Made by a program: the position numbers and the translations under genes. Positions 40,631 to 50,700 of a stretch of 64,000 nt of DNA are shown here, one piece after another. Location of the stretch: assembly GCA_963800705.1 (NCBI GenBank), contig CAWDBV010000003.1:150173-214172 (forward strand). Direction: 5' to 3'. Within the stretch, counting starts at the first letter, position 1, and the number at the start of each line of letters is the position of its first letter. Origin of the DNA: CAWDBV01 sp963800705. Its GTDB lineage: Bacteria > Actinomycetota > Thermoleophilia > Solirubrobacterales > 70-9. The notes under the pieces were generated by a model. The model was not told the DNA's origin. It did not search any database and saw nothing but the letters and a program-made list of their open reading frames with translations.

Positions 40631-42166
40631 CTACTTCTTCTTTTTCTTCTTCACGCACTTGCCCTTCTTCAGCTTCCGGCCCTTCTTGCACTTCTTGGCC
40701 GTGGCCGGTGGGGCAGTCACGGGCGTGACGGTCGGGGTGAGCGTGGGAGTCGTAACGGGGGGACTTGGCGGGGGCGGCGGCTGGACCTCGAAGGCGCCGA
40801 TGTCGCAGGCGCCGCCGAACGGGGTCGGCATTCGCGGGAAGCCGGAGCCGCGCTGGTCGGTGGTCAGCGGCAGCGGGACTGGTGCCAGGTCGGTGCAGTC
40901 CATGGTCGGGACCTGGTTGAGCGCGGCGCTGCCGGGGCCGAGCGCCCGGGTCTGGGTCGGGCCGCCGTTGTTCGCAAGCCCGCCGAGCTGCGGGTTTCCG
41001 GTCGCGAAGGTCATCGGGCAAGCCGGATCGTCGGGGAACTGCAGGTTGTGGAGACCGTCGACGGGGTCGGGCCCAGCGCAGTTCGGGCCGACGGCGCCGG
41101 CACCGGTCCCGAGCGTGTTGCCGGCGAGCAGCGTGTTCCTGAGCGTGAGCGTCACGGCCTCGTTGATAATGCCGCCGCCGTAGCCGGCGTTCGTCCCTGA
41201 GCCGGAGGTGTTACCGGCGATCGTGACGAAGTCGAGGGTCGCCTCGGTTGTCTCGGCGTAGACGCCGCCGCCTCCCCCGGCGGGTAAAAGCGACGACCCG
41301 TCGCCGGCGCTGTTGCCGGAGATCGTCGAGTTGAGCATCTTGAGGGCTGGCCCGCTCGTGATGATGCCGCCGCCGTCGCCGCCGCGGGCGGGGACGATGG
41401 TGGCGCCGCCGTCGCCGGCCTGGTTGCCGGAGATCGTCGAGTTGATGATGGTGGCCGAGATCGCCGAGACGCCGCCGCCGTTGCCGCCCTCGCCGGCATT
41501 CCCCGACCCGCCGACCGCTGTGCCGCCGTCGCCGGCGAAGTTGCCGTCGATGGTCGAGTTCTCGACCCTGAGCGGACCCCCGGCGAAGATTGCGCCGCCA
41601 TGGCCTCCCTCTCCGCCAGCGTCGTCGACCGTGTCGTCCCCGCCGTCGCCGGCGTGGTTATTCGTCAGCCTGACCCCGTCCAGCGTGAGGCTGTCGGCGT
41701 TGTGGAAGATCGCACCGCCCTCGTCGCCGCTGGTGGCGGGGTTCTGCGTGAGGCCGTCGGGCGCGTGGAATCCGTCGATCTTGAGGTCGATGATCTCGAC
41801 GGTCTTGCCCACGCCGCCGATGGTGAAGGCGCGGAACTGCGACGCCGATGCCTTCGAGATCGTCGTCGCGGCGGCCCCCTGACCGCGGATGTCGAGGGTC
41901 TCGTTGACGGTCAGCAGGGCGTTGAGCGCGGGATCGACGCCGGGGTCGATGACGATCGAGTAGCCGTCGACAGCGTCGTCGATCGCGTCACGGAGCGTGC
42001 AGCCGTCCCCCATCCCGACCGGGTCGCAAACCCCGTCGCCCGGGTCCGCTGAGCTGTTCACGTGCAAAACCGGCCCTCCCGCCGAGGCGGAAGCGGGCGC
42101 GAGCAGCAGCAGCGCAAGCGCCGCCACCGCCAATATCAAGCCCCGGCTGCTTGTGGTCTGCCTCAC
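40631..42166 (-). CDS. CSLREA/choice-of-anchor Q beta-helix protein 2
   Basis: 511 residues from GTG 42166. Signal peptide LILAVAALALLLLAPASASA; N-terminus DGVCDPVGMGDGCTLRDAID. Beta-helix turns include NSTIDGNFAGDGGTAV, NSTISGNQAGDGGATI and NSTISGNSAGDGSSL. The choice-of-anchor Q block reads GNPQLGGLANNGGPTQTRAL, GPGSAALNQVP, TDQRGSGFPR, CDIGAFEVQ. After a Pro/Thr linker the tail is KKCKKGRKLKKGKCVKKKKK. It is the closest relative of copy 1. A longer in-frame start (42208) is possible. Confidence 0.87.
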   Translation of the reverse strand: MRQTTSSRGLILAVAALALLLLAPASASAGGPVLHVNSSADPGDGVCDPVGMGDGCTLRDAIDDAVDGYSIVIDPGVDPALNALLTVNETLDIRGQGAAATTISKASASQFRAFTIGGVGKTVEIIDLKIDGFHAPDGLTQNPATSGDEGGAIFHNADSLTLDGVRLTNNHAGDGGDDTVDDAGGEGGHGGAIFAGGPLRVENSTIDGNFAGDGGTAVGGSGNAGEGGNGGGVSAISATIINSTISGNQAGDGGATIVPARGGDGGGIITSGPALKMLNSTISGNSAGDGSSLLPAGGGGGVYAETTEATLDFVTIAGNTSGSGTNAGYGGGIINEAVTLTLRNTLLAGNTLGTGAGAVGPNCAGPDPVDGLHNLQFPDDPACPMTFATGNPQLGGLANNGGPTQTRALGPGSAALNQVPTMDCTDLAPVPLPLTTDQRGSGFPRMPTPFGGACDIGAFEVQPPPPPSPPVTTPTLTPTVTPVTAPPATAKKCKKGRKLKKGKCVKKKKKK

Positions 42167-42208
42167 TGAGGCGACCCTACGTCTGCCGGGGCGTGTTGTC
42201 AAGGCCAC

Positions 42209-43714
42209 CTACTTGCGCTTCTTCTTCACGCACTTGCCCTTCTTCAGCTTCCGCCCTTTCTTGCATTTCTTCGGTGCGGGGGTGGCCGCGACGATTGGCA
42301 GGACGAGCGGAGAGTTTGGGAACGGGGTCGCGGCAGGCGGTGCGGGCGGGCACTCGGGGAACGCGCCCCCGGCCGTCGTGCAGATCTCGTAGGCGCCGGC
42401 ATCGCAGGCGCCGGACTGGGGTCGCGGCGCACCGCGCTGATCGATCGTCAGCGGCGCGGGCACCAAAACGGTCAGGCAGTCAATGGTGGGGACGATGTTG
42501 CGAGCGGCGCTCGTTGCGCCGATCGCGAGCGTCCGGGTCAGGCCACCGTTGCTCGCCAGCGATCCTGCGAGCTGCGGATCGCCGGCGCCGAAGGTGTTCG
42601 GGCAGCCGCCTCCGGTCTGGAACTCGATGTTGTGACCGCTGTCGGTGATGTTGCCGTCGCAGTTCTCATCGCCGGGATCGCCGAGGTTGCTGGCGATGAT
42701 CGAGTTGCGGACCAGGAGCGGAGCGCCGCCGCCGCCGAACAGGCCGCCACCGGTCTCGGTTCCGGAGGAGTTGCCGGCGACGGTGGTGCTGGTGAGCGTT
42801 CCGGAAGCGAGCGAGCTGTCGCTCACGCCACCGCCGTGACCGTCTTCGCCGTTTCCGCCGCCGCCGGTGTTGGCGGTTCCGCTGCGGTTGTCGAAGATCG
42901 TCGAGTTCTCGGAATTGAAGAACGCGCCTGACGCATAGACGGCGCCTCCGTTGCCGCCGTCCCCGCCCACGCCGGAGCCGCCCAGCCCACCGTCTCCAGC
43001 GTCGTTGTCGGTCAGCGTCGAGCGCCGCAGGGTAAGACTGCCCGAGGGGGAGACGAACACCGCACCGCCAAGCCCGCCGCCGCGGCCGTCAGTACCGCCG
43101 CCGCCCCCCTGGCCCGCCCCGTTGCCGGAGAGGGTCGAATCGGTGATCGTGGTCAGGGCTGCTCCGGTGCTGATCGCACCGCCGCTGCCGCCGAGGCCGC
43201 CATCGCCGGTGCCCCCGTTGCCGCCGGCGCCGGCGTGACTATCCGTGATCGCGACGCGGGTGAGAGAGAGCCCGGTGCCACCGGCGGCGAAAATCGCGCC
43301 GCCGCTTTCCCCCGGAGTCCCGTCGATGGCACCGAACATTCCGCTCGGGGCCTGACCCTGGGTGAGCGTCAGGTCTTCGAGGGCCAACGAGCCCGTGCCG
43401 CTGACGCTGAAGATCCGGCCGAACCCGTTGGCGTCCACCGTCGTCGTGCCGACACCGTTGCCCGTGATCGTCAGGTCAACGGGGACATCGATCTCGTTGC
43501 CGGAGTTGAGAACGGGGTGGTCGGCGACGCCGGGCTTGAAGGTGATGATGTCCGTGTCGGCGGAGATCGCGACGATCGCGCGCAGCGAGCCGGCCCCGGC
43601 ATCGTTGTTGTTCTGGACCTCGCGGATCGTCGCCGATGCCGGCGCAACGACAAGGAGGCACGCGAGCGCCGCCAATCCGGCGCCAAGCAAGCTCCTGCGT
43701 AACCGCTCCCTCAT
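42209..43714 (-). CDS. Choice-of-anchor Q beta-helix protein 3
   Basis: 501 residues from ATG 43714. Signal peptide LRRSLLGAGLAALACLLVVA; N-terminal variant AGAGSLRAIVAISADTDIIT in place of the CTLRDA form. The helix turns read DSTLSGNGAGQGGGG and RSTLTDNDAGDGGLG. The choice-of-anchor Q end is GDPQLAGSLASNGGLTRTLAI with TDQRGAP-like IDQRGAPRPQSGACDAGAYE. The tail is KKCKKGRKLKKGKCVKKKRK. It is the most divergent of the five in the N-terminal region. Exported, function unknown. Confidence 0.85.
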   Translation of the reverse strand: MRERLRRSLLGAGLAALACLLVVAPASATIREVQNNNDAGAGSLRAIVAISADTDIITFKPGVADHPVLNSGNEIDVPVDLTITGNGVGTTTVDANGFGRIFSVSGTGSLALEDLTLTQGQAPSGMFGAIDGTPGESGGAIFAAGGTGLSLTRVAITDSHAGAGGNGGTGDGGLGGSGGAISTGAALTTITDSTLSGNGAGQGGGGGTDGRGGGLGGAVFVSPSGSLTLRRSTLTDNDAGDGGLGGSGVGGDGGNGGAVYASGAFFNSENSTIFDNRSGTANTGGGGNGEDGHGGGVSDSSLASGTLTSTTVAGNSSGTETGGGLFGGGGAPLLVRNSIIASNLGDPGDENCDGNITDSGHNIEFQTGGGCPNTFGAGDPQLAGSLASNGGLTRTLAIGATSAARNIVPTIDCLTVLVPAPLTIDQRGAPRPQSGACDAGAYEICTTAGGAFPECPPAPPAATPFPNSPLVLPIVAATPAPKKCKKGRKLKKGKCVKKKRK

Positions 43715-43730
43715 CCCCTAGACCGTACTC

Positions 43731-45194
43731 CTATCTGCGCCCTTTCTTCTTCACGCACTTGCCCTTCTTCAGCTTGCGGCCCTTCTTGCACTTCTTGCGG
43801 GCTGATGCCGGCGGTGCAGGCGTTGCGGTCAAGGGCAGGGAGAGAGGCGCCGGGGGGGCGGGCTGCTGAACCTCGAAGGCGCCGATGTCGCAGGCGGGGC
43901 CGGAGGGGCGGGGGAGGCCGCGCTGGTCGGTCGCCACGGCGCAGTCGGCGACCGGGACCGCATCGATCGCGGGGCTGCCGGCGCCGAGCGCCATCGTCTG
44001 GGTCGGGCCGCCGTTGCTCGCCAGCGCGGCGAGCAGCGGATTGCCGGTGGCAGTGCCCGGACAGCCGGGTCCCCCGAAGGCGAGATTGTGACCTCCGTCG
44101 GTGATCGGGAGGCCGTCGCAGAGGGTCGTGCTCGACGGTCCTTCGACGATCAGCGAGTTGCTAATGGTGAGGTGGTCACCGGCGTCGCGGTAGATACCGC
44201 CGCCCTCGGGAAGCAGGCCCGTGCTGGTCGAGTTCCCGGCGACCGTGACATGGATGAGAGTCGCGCCATCGTTCGCCTCTTCGTAGATGCCGCCGCCGTC
44301 GCCGGCCGCGGCGCCCGGCCCACCGCCTCCCGCACGGTTGCCGGAGATCGTTGCGTTCGTTGCGGTGAAGATGAACCCGGAGCTGTGGATCCCACCGCCA
44401 TTGCCGCCGCCGCCGTAGTCGGTCATGCCTTCGGCGCCATCTCCGGCACGGTTGCCGGAGACAGTGGAGCGGATCAGCGTCAGCGTGCCGTCGGCCGCCA
44501 TCTGCAGCCCCCCTCCGCTGCCGCCGCGTCCGCCGACCAACTGGTCAGTTGGACCGCCGGCGCCCGCCCGGTTGTGCGAGATCGTCGAGTCAATCAGCGT
44601 CAGAGGGCCGTTGCTCCGAATCGCGCCCCCGCCCCCGCCGGTGCCGCCGTTCGTATCGGGGGCAGCCCCTATTCCGCCGGCTCCTGCTCTGTTGCCGGTG
44701 AGGCCCGTGCCGACAAGCGTCAGCGTGGCGTCATTGAGAATCGCGCCCCCGGGATCGCCCGGGCCGCCAAAGGGGCCGGAGCCATTGGGCGCCTGGCCAC
44801 CCGTGATCAGCAAGTTCTCGATCCTGAGCACGGCTTTCGGCGTCACCGAGCCGATGTTGAAGACCCTGCTCGTGTCATTGGCGTTGATCGTCGTAGCCGC
44901 GGCGCCCTGGCCGCTGATCGTCAGGCTCTCGTCGATCAGGATCTCGCCGTCGGTGAGGCTTGGATCCACGGCCGGGTCGATCACCACCGTGTCGCCAGGG
45001 TCGGCGTCGGCGACGGCGTCTCGCAGCGTGCACTCCATCGGCAGGGCCTCGCAGCTCGCGTCGCCGATGTCACCCGAGTCATTGACGTGCCAGGTGGTCG
45101 CGGCCAAGGCTGGAGTGGAGACAAGGAGCAGGGCGGCGATCGCAGTCGCCATTCCCAGCCCACCAAATCTCAGCGCTCCCTTGTGACTGCTCAT
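43731..45194 (-). CDS. CSLREA/choice-of-anchor Q beta-helix protein 4
   Basis: 487 residues from ATG 45194 (MSSHKGALRFGG); in-frame codons further upstream look antisense. Signal region ATAIAALLLVSTPALAATTW; N-terminus DASCEALPMECTLRDAVADA. Beta-helix turns include DSTISHNRAGAGGPT, RSTVSGNRAGDGAEG and NATISGNRAGGGGPG. Anchor Q block: GNPLLAALASNGGPTQTMAL, GAGSPAIDAVP, TDQRGLPRPSGPACDIGAFE. Tail: KKCKKGRKLKKGKCVKKKGR. Close to copy 5 in the N-terminal half. Confidence 0.86.
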   Translation of the reverse strand: MSSHKGALRFGGLGMATAIAALLLVSTPALAATTWHVNDSGDIGDASCEALPMECTLRDAVADADPGDTVVIDPAVDPSLTDGEILIDESLTISGQGAAATTINANDTSRVFNIGSVTPKAVLRIENLLITGGQAPNGSGPFGGPGDPGGAILNDATLTLVGTGLTGNRAGAGGIGAAPDTNGGTGGGGGAIRSNGPLTLIDSTISHNRAGAGGPTDQLVGGRGGSGGGLQMAADGTLTLIRSTVSGNRAGDGAEGMTDYGGGGNGGGIHSSGFIFTATNATISGNRAGGGGPGAAAGDGGGIYEEANDGATLIHVTVAGNSTSTGLLPEGGGIYRDAGDHLTISNSLIVEGPSSTTLCDGLPITDGGHNLAFGGPGCPGTATGNPLLAALASNGGPTQTMALGAGSPAIDAVPVADCAVATDQRGLPRPSGPACDIGAFEVQQPAPPAPLSLPLTATPAPPASARKKCKKGRKLKKGKCVKKKGRR

Positions 45195-45241
45195 CTTCAA
45201 TGCACCCAGGGGCGAGCATACTCCCGTAGGGCCTGCCGGGC

Positions 45242-46729
45242 CTACTTCTTTTTCTTCCTCACGCACTTGCCCTTTTTCAGCCGCTGGCCCCTCTTGCACT
45301 TCTTGAGCACTGCGGCTGCGGCGGGCAGCGCCGGTGTGACCGGTAGCGGCGGGGTCGAAACCGCCGGCACCGGCGGCTGCTGGACCTCAAGAGCGCCCGA
45401 GTCGCACGCCGACCCCGAGGGCCGGGGCAGGCCGCGCTGGTCGATGCCGAGCGGGGCGGGGGTGAGACCGGCGCAGGTGGCGAGCGGCACGTTGTCGATC
45501 GCCGCGCTGCCGGCTCCGAGCGCCATCGTCTGGGTCGGGCCGCCGTTGCTGCTCAGCGGCTGCAGCTTTGGGTCGGCAAGTGTGAAGTTGCAGCCCGAGA
45601 ACACGAACGGGTCGGGCCACATCAGGTTTCCGCCCCCGTTGACGATCGTGCCGCTTGCGCCGCAGTTGCGGCCGGTGAAGGCAGTGTTGTCGACGAACAG
45701 CGAATTGCGCACGGTCATCGTCGCCATCACGAAACGGTAGATCCCGCCCCCCGTTGAGCCCGGTAGGAATGCGCCGATAGCGCTGTTGCCCGCAACGGTC
45801 GTGTGGACAAGCGTGCTCGAGCCCGAGCCGTCCCAGATCCCGCCGCCCTGGCCGGCGACCCCGCCGATCGACTGCACCCCGGTAGTGTTGCCCGCGATCG
45901 TCGAGTTGACGACCGTGAGCGTGTTGCCCTGCGTGAAGATGCCGCCACCGAATCCCGAGTCGCCCCCGTCGGTGCCGGTGTCGCTGTCGCCGCCGCGGCC
46001 GGAGACGTTGTCGGCGATCGTCGAGTTGTGGACCGCGAGGCTCCCCGGCCCACCGACCAGAACGGCGCCGCCGTCGCCACCGTCGCCGCCGTCACCCGCC
46101 GCGGCGGCGGTATCGCCGCCGTCGCCGGCGTAGTTCTTCTCCAGGGTCGAGTTGCGGATCACGACCGCGCCGTCGCTTTTGATCGCGCCGCCGCTGCCGC
46201 CGTTGCCGCCGTTGCTCGTCGAAGCCGCGCCGCCGTTGCCGGCGAGGTTGCCGCGCATGAGCACGTCGTCGAGCTCGAGGGTGGTGTTGACGTCGGAGAT
46301 GATCCCGCCGCCCGACTGACCATCGGTTCCCGATGCGCCGGGCTCGCCATCAGAGACGCGGCCCTGCTCGACCGAGAGGTGCTCGAGCTTGAGGTCGGTT
46401 CCGGGCGTCACGTTGAGGATGCGGCTCGTGTTCTGGGTGCGGATCCGGCTCGCGGTCGGCCCCTGGCCCTCGATCGTGATGTCGGTGCTGACCGGGATCT
46501 CGTTGCCGAGGAAGGGAGTGACGCCGGGATCGATGATCACGATCTCGCCGTCATCGGCCTCGCCGACCGCGTCGCGCAGCGTGCACTCCATCGGAAGGTC
46601 CTCGCAGGTGCCGTCGCCGCTGTCGCCGGAATCGTTGACGTGCCATGGAGACGCCGCCGACGCCGGTGCGGCGGTGAACGCCGCGATCGCCATCGCCACT
46701 CCAAGTCCGATCAATCCCCTGCGTCGCAT
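45242..46729 (-). CDS. CSLREA/choice-of-anchor Q beta-helix protein 5
   Basis: 495 residues from ATG 46729. Signal peptide LIGLGVAMAIAAFTAAPASA; N-terminus DGTCEDLPMECTLRDAVGEA. Beta-helix turns: NSTLEKNYAGDGGDT, NSTIADNVSGRGGDS and NSTIAGNTTGVQS. Anchor Q block: LQPLSSNGGPTQTMALGAGS and AAIDNVP, IDQRGLPRPSGSACDSGALE. Tail: LKKCKRGQRLKKGKCVRKKK, slightly different from the others. As first gene on its strand it probably carries the promoter of the array. Confidence 0.86.
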   Translation of the reverse strand: MRRRGLIGLGVAMAIAAFTAAPASAASPWHVNDSGDSGDGTCEDLPMECTLRDAVGEADDGEIVIIDPGVTPFLGNEIPVSTDITIEGQGPTASRIRTQNTSRILNVTPGTDLKLEHLSVEQGRVSDGEPGASGTDGQSGGGIISDVNTTLELDDVLMRGNLAGNGGAASTSNGGNGGSGGAIKSDGAVVIRNSTLEKNYAGDGGDTAAAAGDGGDGGDGGAVLVGGPGSLAVHNSTIADNVSGRGGDSDTGTDGGDSGFGGGIFTQGNTLTVVNSTIAGNTTGVQSIGGVAGQGGGIWDGSGSSTLVHTTVAGNSAIGAFLPGSTGGGIYRFVMATMTVRNSLFVDNTAFTGRNCGASGTIVNGGGNLMWPDPFVFSGCNFTLADPKLQPLSSNGGPTQTMALGAGSAAIDNVPLATCAGLTPAPLGIDQRGLPRPSGSACDSGALEVQQPPVPAVSTPPLPVTPALPAAAAVLKKCKRGQRLKKGKCVRKKKK

Positions 46730-46787
46730 CCAGTTCCCCCTTGGGCTTGCTTTGCGCTCGGCGAATCCTACTTAATTCCGGTGCCGT

Positions 46788-47228
46788 CTAGTCGACCAAC
46801 CCGAGTTGGCGCAGAATCGAGACCGAGTCCGAGTAGACGTCCTTGCGCTTTACGAGGCCGCCCTCGAACGGGATCACGTCGATCCCGTTCCAGCTGATCG
46901 TCTTCCCGGTCGGCTCGGCGACCAGATCGCCGCGGCGCATCTCGTTCTCGTGCGTCGCGGTCGCCGTCCACTCCTGGGTGACGACGCCGTCGCGGACGTA
47001 GAGCCGCCGGGTCCTGAAGCGGATGTCGGGCCAGGTCTCGAAGATCGAGCCGATGTGGCCGCGGACCTCTTCGCCGGTCGCCGACTCGCCGGCGGTGTGG
47101 TTCTCGAACACCATGTCGGGCGCGTGCATGGCGACGATCGCGTCGAGGTCGTGCGCGTTCCAGGCCTCGTTGTAGCTCTCGATAGCCTGCTCGAGCGCTG
47201 CGGCGCTGTCGGATTCGCTCCCGGACAC
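46788..47228 (-). CDS. SnoaL/NTF2-like domain protein
   Basis: 146 residues with the SnoaL-like polyketide-cyclase pattern: ALEQAIESYNEAWNAHDLDA, IVAMHAPDMVFENHTAG, GHIGSIFETWPDIRF, and VTQEWTATATHENEM, ending with GLVKRKDVYSDSVSILRQL. Such proteins act as small-molecule isomerases, hydrolases or steroid-type binding proteins. Divergent from the cupin gene with a 29-base gap, so a shared control region is likely. Confidence 0.83.
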   Translation of the reverse strand: MSGSESDSAAALEQAIESYNEAWNAHDLDAIVAMHAPDMVFENHTAGESATGEEVRGHIGSIFETWPDIRFRTRRLYVRDGVVTQEWTATATHENEMRRGDLVAEPTGKTISWNGIDVIPFEGGLVKRKDVYSDSVSILRQLGLVD

Positions 47229-47257
47229 ACAACGATCCTACGAACAGGAGGCCTTGC

Positions 47258-47632
47258 ATGGCGGACGGCTACACGGTCAAGCACGTCGACGACTTCGAGA
47301 CCATGGACGGCTCGGGCGGTTGCACCTGGCGCCTCGCCCGGCGCGGGACCGAGGCGGAGAGCTTCGGCTTCAACGTCGTCGACATCGAACCCGGCGGCGA
47401 GATGCCCGCCCACAACGAGGCCGAGAGCGGCCAGGAAGAGGTCTTCATTGTGCTCGAGGGGGAGGGGACGATTGTCGCCGGCGACGACGAGCACCCCGGC
47501 AAGCCCGGAACGTTCGTCCGCTACGCGCCCGAGACCCACCGCACGATCCGCAACGACTCCGACGCGCCTGTGCGAGCGCTGGTGATCGGCGTCGCGCGCG
47601 ACTCGAGCTACTCGCCGCCCGACTGGGCGTAG
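47258..47632 (+). CDS. Cupin domain protein
   Basis: 124 residues. The cupin motif 1 is GGEMPAHNEAESGQEEVFIV with one His and Glu ligands, and motif 2 is PGTFVRYAPETHRTI. The barrel is small and single. Substrate and metal are not predictable. ATG 47258 has aggagg immediately upstream. Divergent from the SnoaL-like gene. Confidence 0.85.
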   Translation: MADGYTVKHVDDFETMDGSGGCTWRLARRGTEAESFGFNVVDIEPGGEMPAHNEAESGQEEVFIVLEGEGTIVAGDDEHPGKPGTFVRYAPETHRTIRNDSDAPVRALVIGVARDSSYSPPDWA

Positions 47633-47658
47633 CGGCGACCGTGGCTTGAGGCGAGAGA

Positions 47659-47686
47659 TAAACGGGTAGTAAACGCGTCGTATAAT
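47659..47686 (+). promoter_or_regulatory. Likely gltB promoter with direct repeats
   Basis: TATAAT occurs at 47681-47686, a perfect -10 in a GC-rich context, 61 bases before the gltB start. No good -35 is seen. Two copies of taaacg at 47659-47664 and 47670-47675, 11 bases apart, could be activator or response-regulator sites standing in for it. Confidence 0.5.
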
Positions 47687-47747
47687 CTGTCGCGTCCGTT
47701 ACCCGTCGCGCGCCCGCTCGAAGAAGGCGCGGAACCCGGGAGGTCAT

Positions 47748-50700
47748 TTGAGCAACTCGTCCCTAAGCCAGCGCACCCCTGAGGGGGTGCAGCCCACGAA
47801 GCGTTACGCGTGGGACAAGCAGTACCGCCCACTGGTCTCGCCGCCCAGCGTCGAGGACAAGGACGCGTGCGCGATCTACGCCTCGGTGCGCAAGGACGCG
47901 ACCCCGAGCCACGAGCCGGTCACGCTCGCGCTCACCTCGCTTCAGAAGATGCTCCACCGCGCCGGCAACGTCGACGGCGAGGGAGACGGCTGCGGGCTGC
48001 TCGTCGACATCCCGCGCAAGATCTGGGCGGAGGAGGTCCGCACCGGCGGCCACAACCCGGCGCTTGCACTCGACGACGCGTTCTCGGTCGCCCACGTCTT
48101 CGTCGAGCGCTCGCAGGACGTCGAGAAGATCCGCCACGACGCTCGCGAGATCCTCGCCGGGGCCGGGTTCAGGATCCTCGCCGAAAGGCTCGGCGCCGCC
48201 GACCCCGCTGCGCTTGGGCCGACCGCGCGCGAGGAGGAGCCGCACTTCTGGCAGTTCGCCGGCCTCGTCCCCGAGGCCGCCGATTCAGACCGGGCGCTGT
48301 TCAAGATCAAGGTCGAGCTCGAGGTGAAGCTCGGCGTTCACGTCGCGTCGTTCTCGCCGAGCACCTGCGTCTACAAGGTGATGGGCGCCCCGAAGGTTCT
48401 CGGCGCCTACTACCCCGACCTCTCCGACGAGCGCTTCGAGACGATCGGCTGCTTCGGACACAACCGTTACTCGACCAATACCTGGCCATCCTTCACGCGT
48501 GTCCAGCCCTTCGGCGTTCTGGGCCACAACGGCGAGATCAACACGATCGAGCAGCTGCGCCAGGAGGCGCGGATGCTCGGCATTCCGATCGGGGAGGGCA
48601 ACTCCGACTCCCAGGACCTGAACCGGACGATCGAGACCCTGGTCCGCCGCGACGGGCTCTCGCTCGCCGAGGCGATGGAGCTCGTGCTGCCGCCGGTGGC
48701 GAACGAGATCCGGGCGCTGCCCGAGGAGCTCCACTCCTTCTACATGTACCTGCGCGAGGCCTTCGGGCCGTTCTCGCAGGGGCCGGTGGCGCTGATCGCG
48801 CGCCACCGCGACGAGTGCGTGTTCAGCGCCGATGCGCTCGGGCTGCGGCCACTGTGGCAGCTCGAGACGCCGACCGACTGGCTCTACAGCTCCGAGCCGG
48901 GCGTGGCCCCGGTCTCCGAGATGATCTCCGAGCCGAAGCCGCTCGCCCCGGGCGAGAAGTCAATGGTCTCGATCAACCGCGGCAAGCGCATCTCGACCAG
49001 GCACGAGCACGCCGACGTCCTGAAGATGGTCCGCGACCGGTGGTTGAAGCGCAGCGGGGCGACCGAGGTCGCGCCGTATGACCGCGCGCTGACCACCGGC
49101 GGCCCGCTCGAGGGCGCCGAGATCCCCGGCTACGCGAAGGCCGGGCCCTCGGAGCCGATCAAGGTCGGCGACGAGGTGCTCGCGGGCTTCGGCTGGCAGC
49201 GCGACGACGTAAAGCTCGTCCAGCAGATGGCCTCGAACGGCGCCGAGCCGATCGGCTCGCTCGGCTACGACGGCCCGCTGGCGGCGCTCTCGCCCGAGCG
49301 CCAGAACCTCGCCGACTATTTCAAGGAGACAGTCGCCGTGGTCACCAACCCGGCGATCGACCGCGAGCGCGAGATGGAGCACTTCTCTACCCGCTCGGTG
49401 TTCGGGCGCCGGCCCTCGCTCCACGATCCGGCCACCGACACCGGCACGGTCGAGACCTCGTTTCCGGTGCTGCTCGGCGGCCACCACGAGCTCGCCCCGT
49501 TCTCGGACGCCGACTATCGGAAGATCGCCAAAGAGCACCAGACCTACGTGCTCGAGGATCTCTGGGAGCACTTCAGCGGCCGCTCGGCGGCGCTCGACAT
49601 CTCGCTGCTCGACGCCGAGACGACCCAGGGCGCGATCGAGCGCCTCCGCCAGGAGGCGGTGAAGAAGGTCCAGGAGGGCGCCGAGCTGCTCGTGCTCACC
49701 GACCGCACCGTCTACGAGGGCGAGCGCCGCTACCTCGACCCGCACCTCGCGACCTCGGCCGTCGACCAGGCGCTGAAGGGCTTCGGGGTCGACGCCGCCG
49801 AGGACAACCTCCGCCGCCGCTGCTCGATCGTGCTGCGCTCGGCGGCGATCCGCAACGTCCACGACGTCGCGCTCGCGCTCGGGCTCGGCGCCAACGGCGT
49901 CTGCCCCTACGTGATGATCGAGGTCGTCTGCGTCGACGACTACCCGCAGGACGTCGCCAACATCTGCAGCGCGCTCTCGAAGGGAATCGAGAAGGTGATC
50001 TCGACGATCGGCATCCACGAGGTGCGCGGCTACGCGCGCCAGTTCTCCTCGATCGGGATCAAGCCCGAGCTCGCCGAGATCTTCCAGACCGAGCACTGGG
50101 CCGCTTCGCGAGAACGGCGGCACTGGCTTCTCCGACCTCGACGCCGATACCGCGCTGCGCCAGCGGATCCTCAAGGGCGAGGAAGCGGCGAAGCCGGCGA
50201 AGACCTTCCGCTTCTATCCGAAGGTCTACAAGGCGGCGGTCGCCGCCTCGAACGGCTCCGGCGACTACAAGGAGTACGCGCAGAAGGTCCGCGACCTCGA
50301 GGCCGAGAACCCGATCTCGATGCGCCACATCATGGGCCTCAAGAAGGAGAGCGATCGCGAACCGATCGATCCCAGCAGCGTCGACGCCGGCGTCGGCCAC
50401 CACGACTACCCGATGGTGATCTCCTCGATGAGCTTCGGCTCGCAGTCCGAGCCCGCGTTCCGCGCCTACGCCGAGGCCGGCAAGGCGATCAACATCCTCT
50501 GCATCAACGGGGAGGGCGGGGAGATCCAGGACATGTACGGCGAGTACCGCAAGTGGCGCGGCCAGCAGGTCGCCTCGGGCCGCTTCGGGGTCTCGGCCGA
50601 GATGATCAACTCCTCCTACGTCGCCGAGATCAAGATCGGCCAGGGCGCGAAGCCCGGCGAGGGAGGCCACCTGCCGGGCAAGAAGGTCTCCGAGAAGGTC

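Larger units (their letters stand above)
39017..46729 (-). repeat. Tandem array of five beta-helix paralogues
   Basis: Five genes on the minus strand, each 487-511 codons, share one plan: signal peptide, CSLREA-type or GSLRAI N-terminus, Gly-rich beta-helix, choice-of-anchor Q block, Pro linker and Lys/Cys tail. The tail-coding DNA is close to identical, beginning near 39019, 40633, 42211, 43741 and 45244. Gaps are 16-78 bases, so they may be co-transcribed. The array arose by repeated duplication and is prone to further recombination. Confidence 0.85.

Noticed and set aside
44520..44560. A third fatty-acid operator (ctgaccaactggtcagttgg)
   Set aside because: It resembles the palindromes at 21217 and 28240 but lies inside the coding region of beta-helix protein 4 and lacks the flanking aatc.
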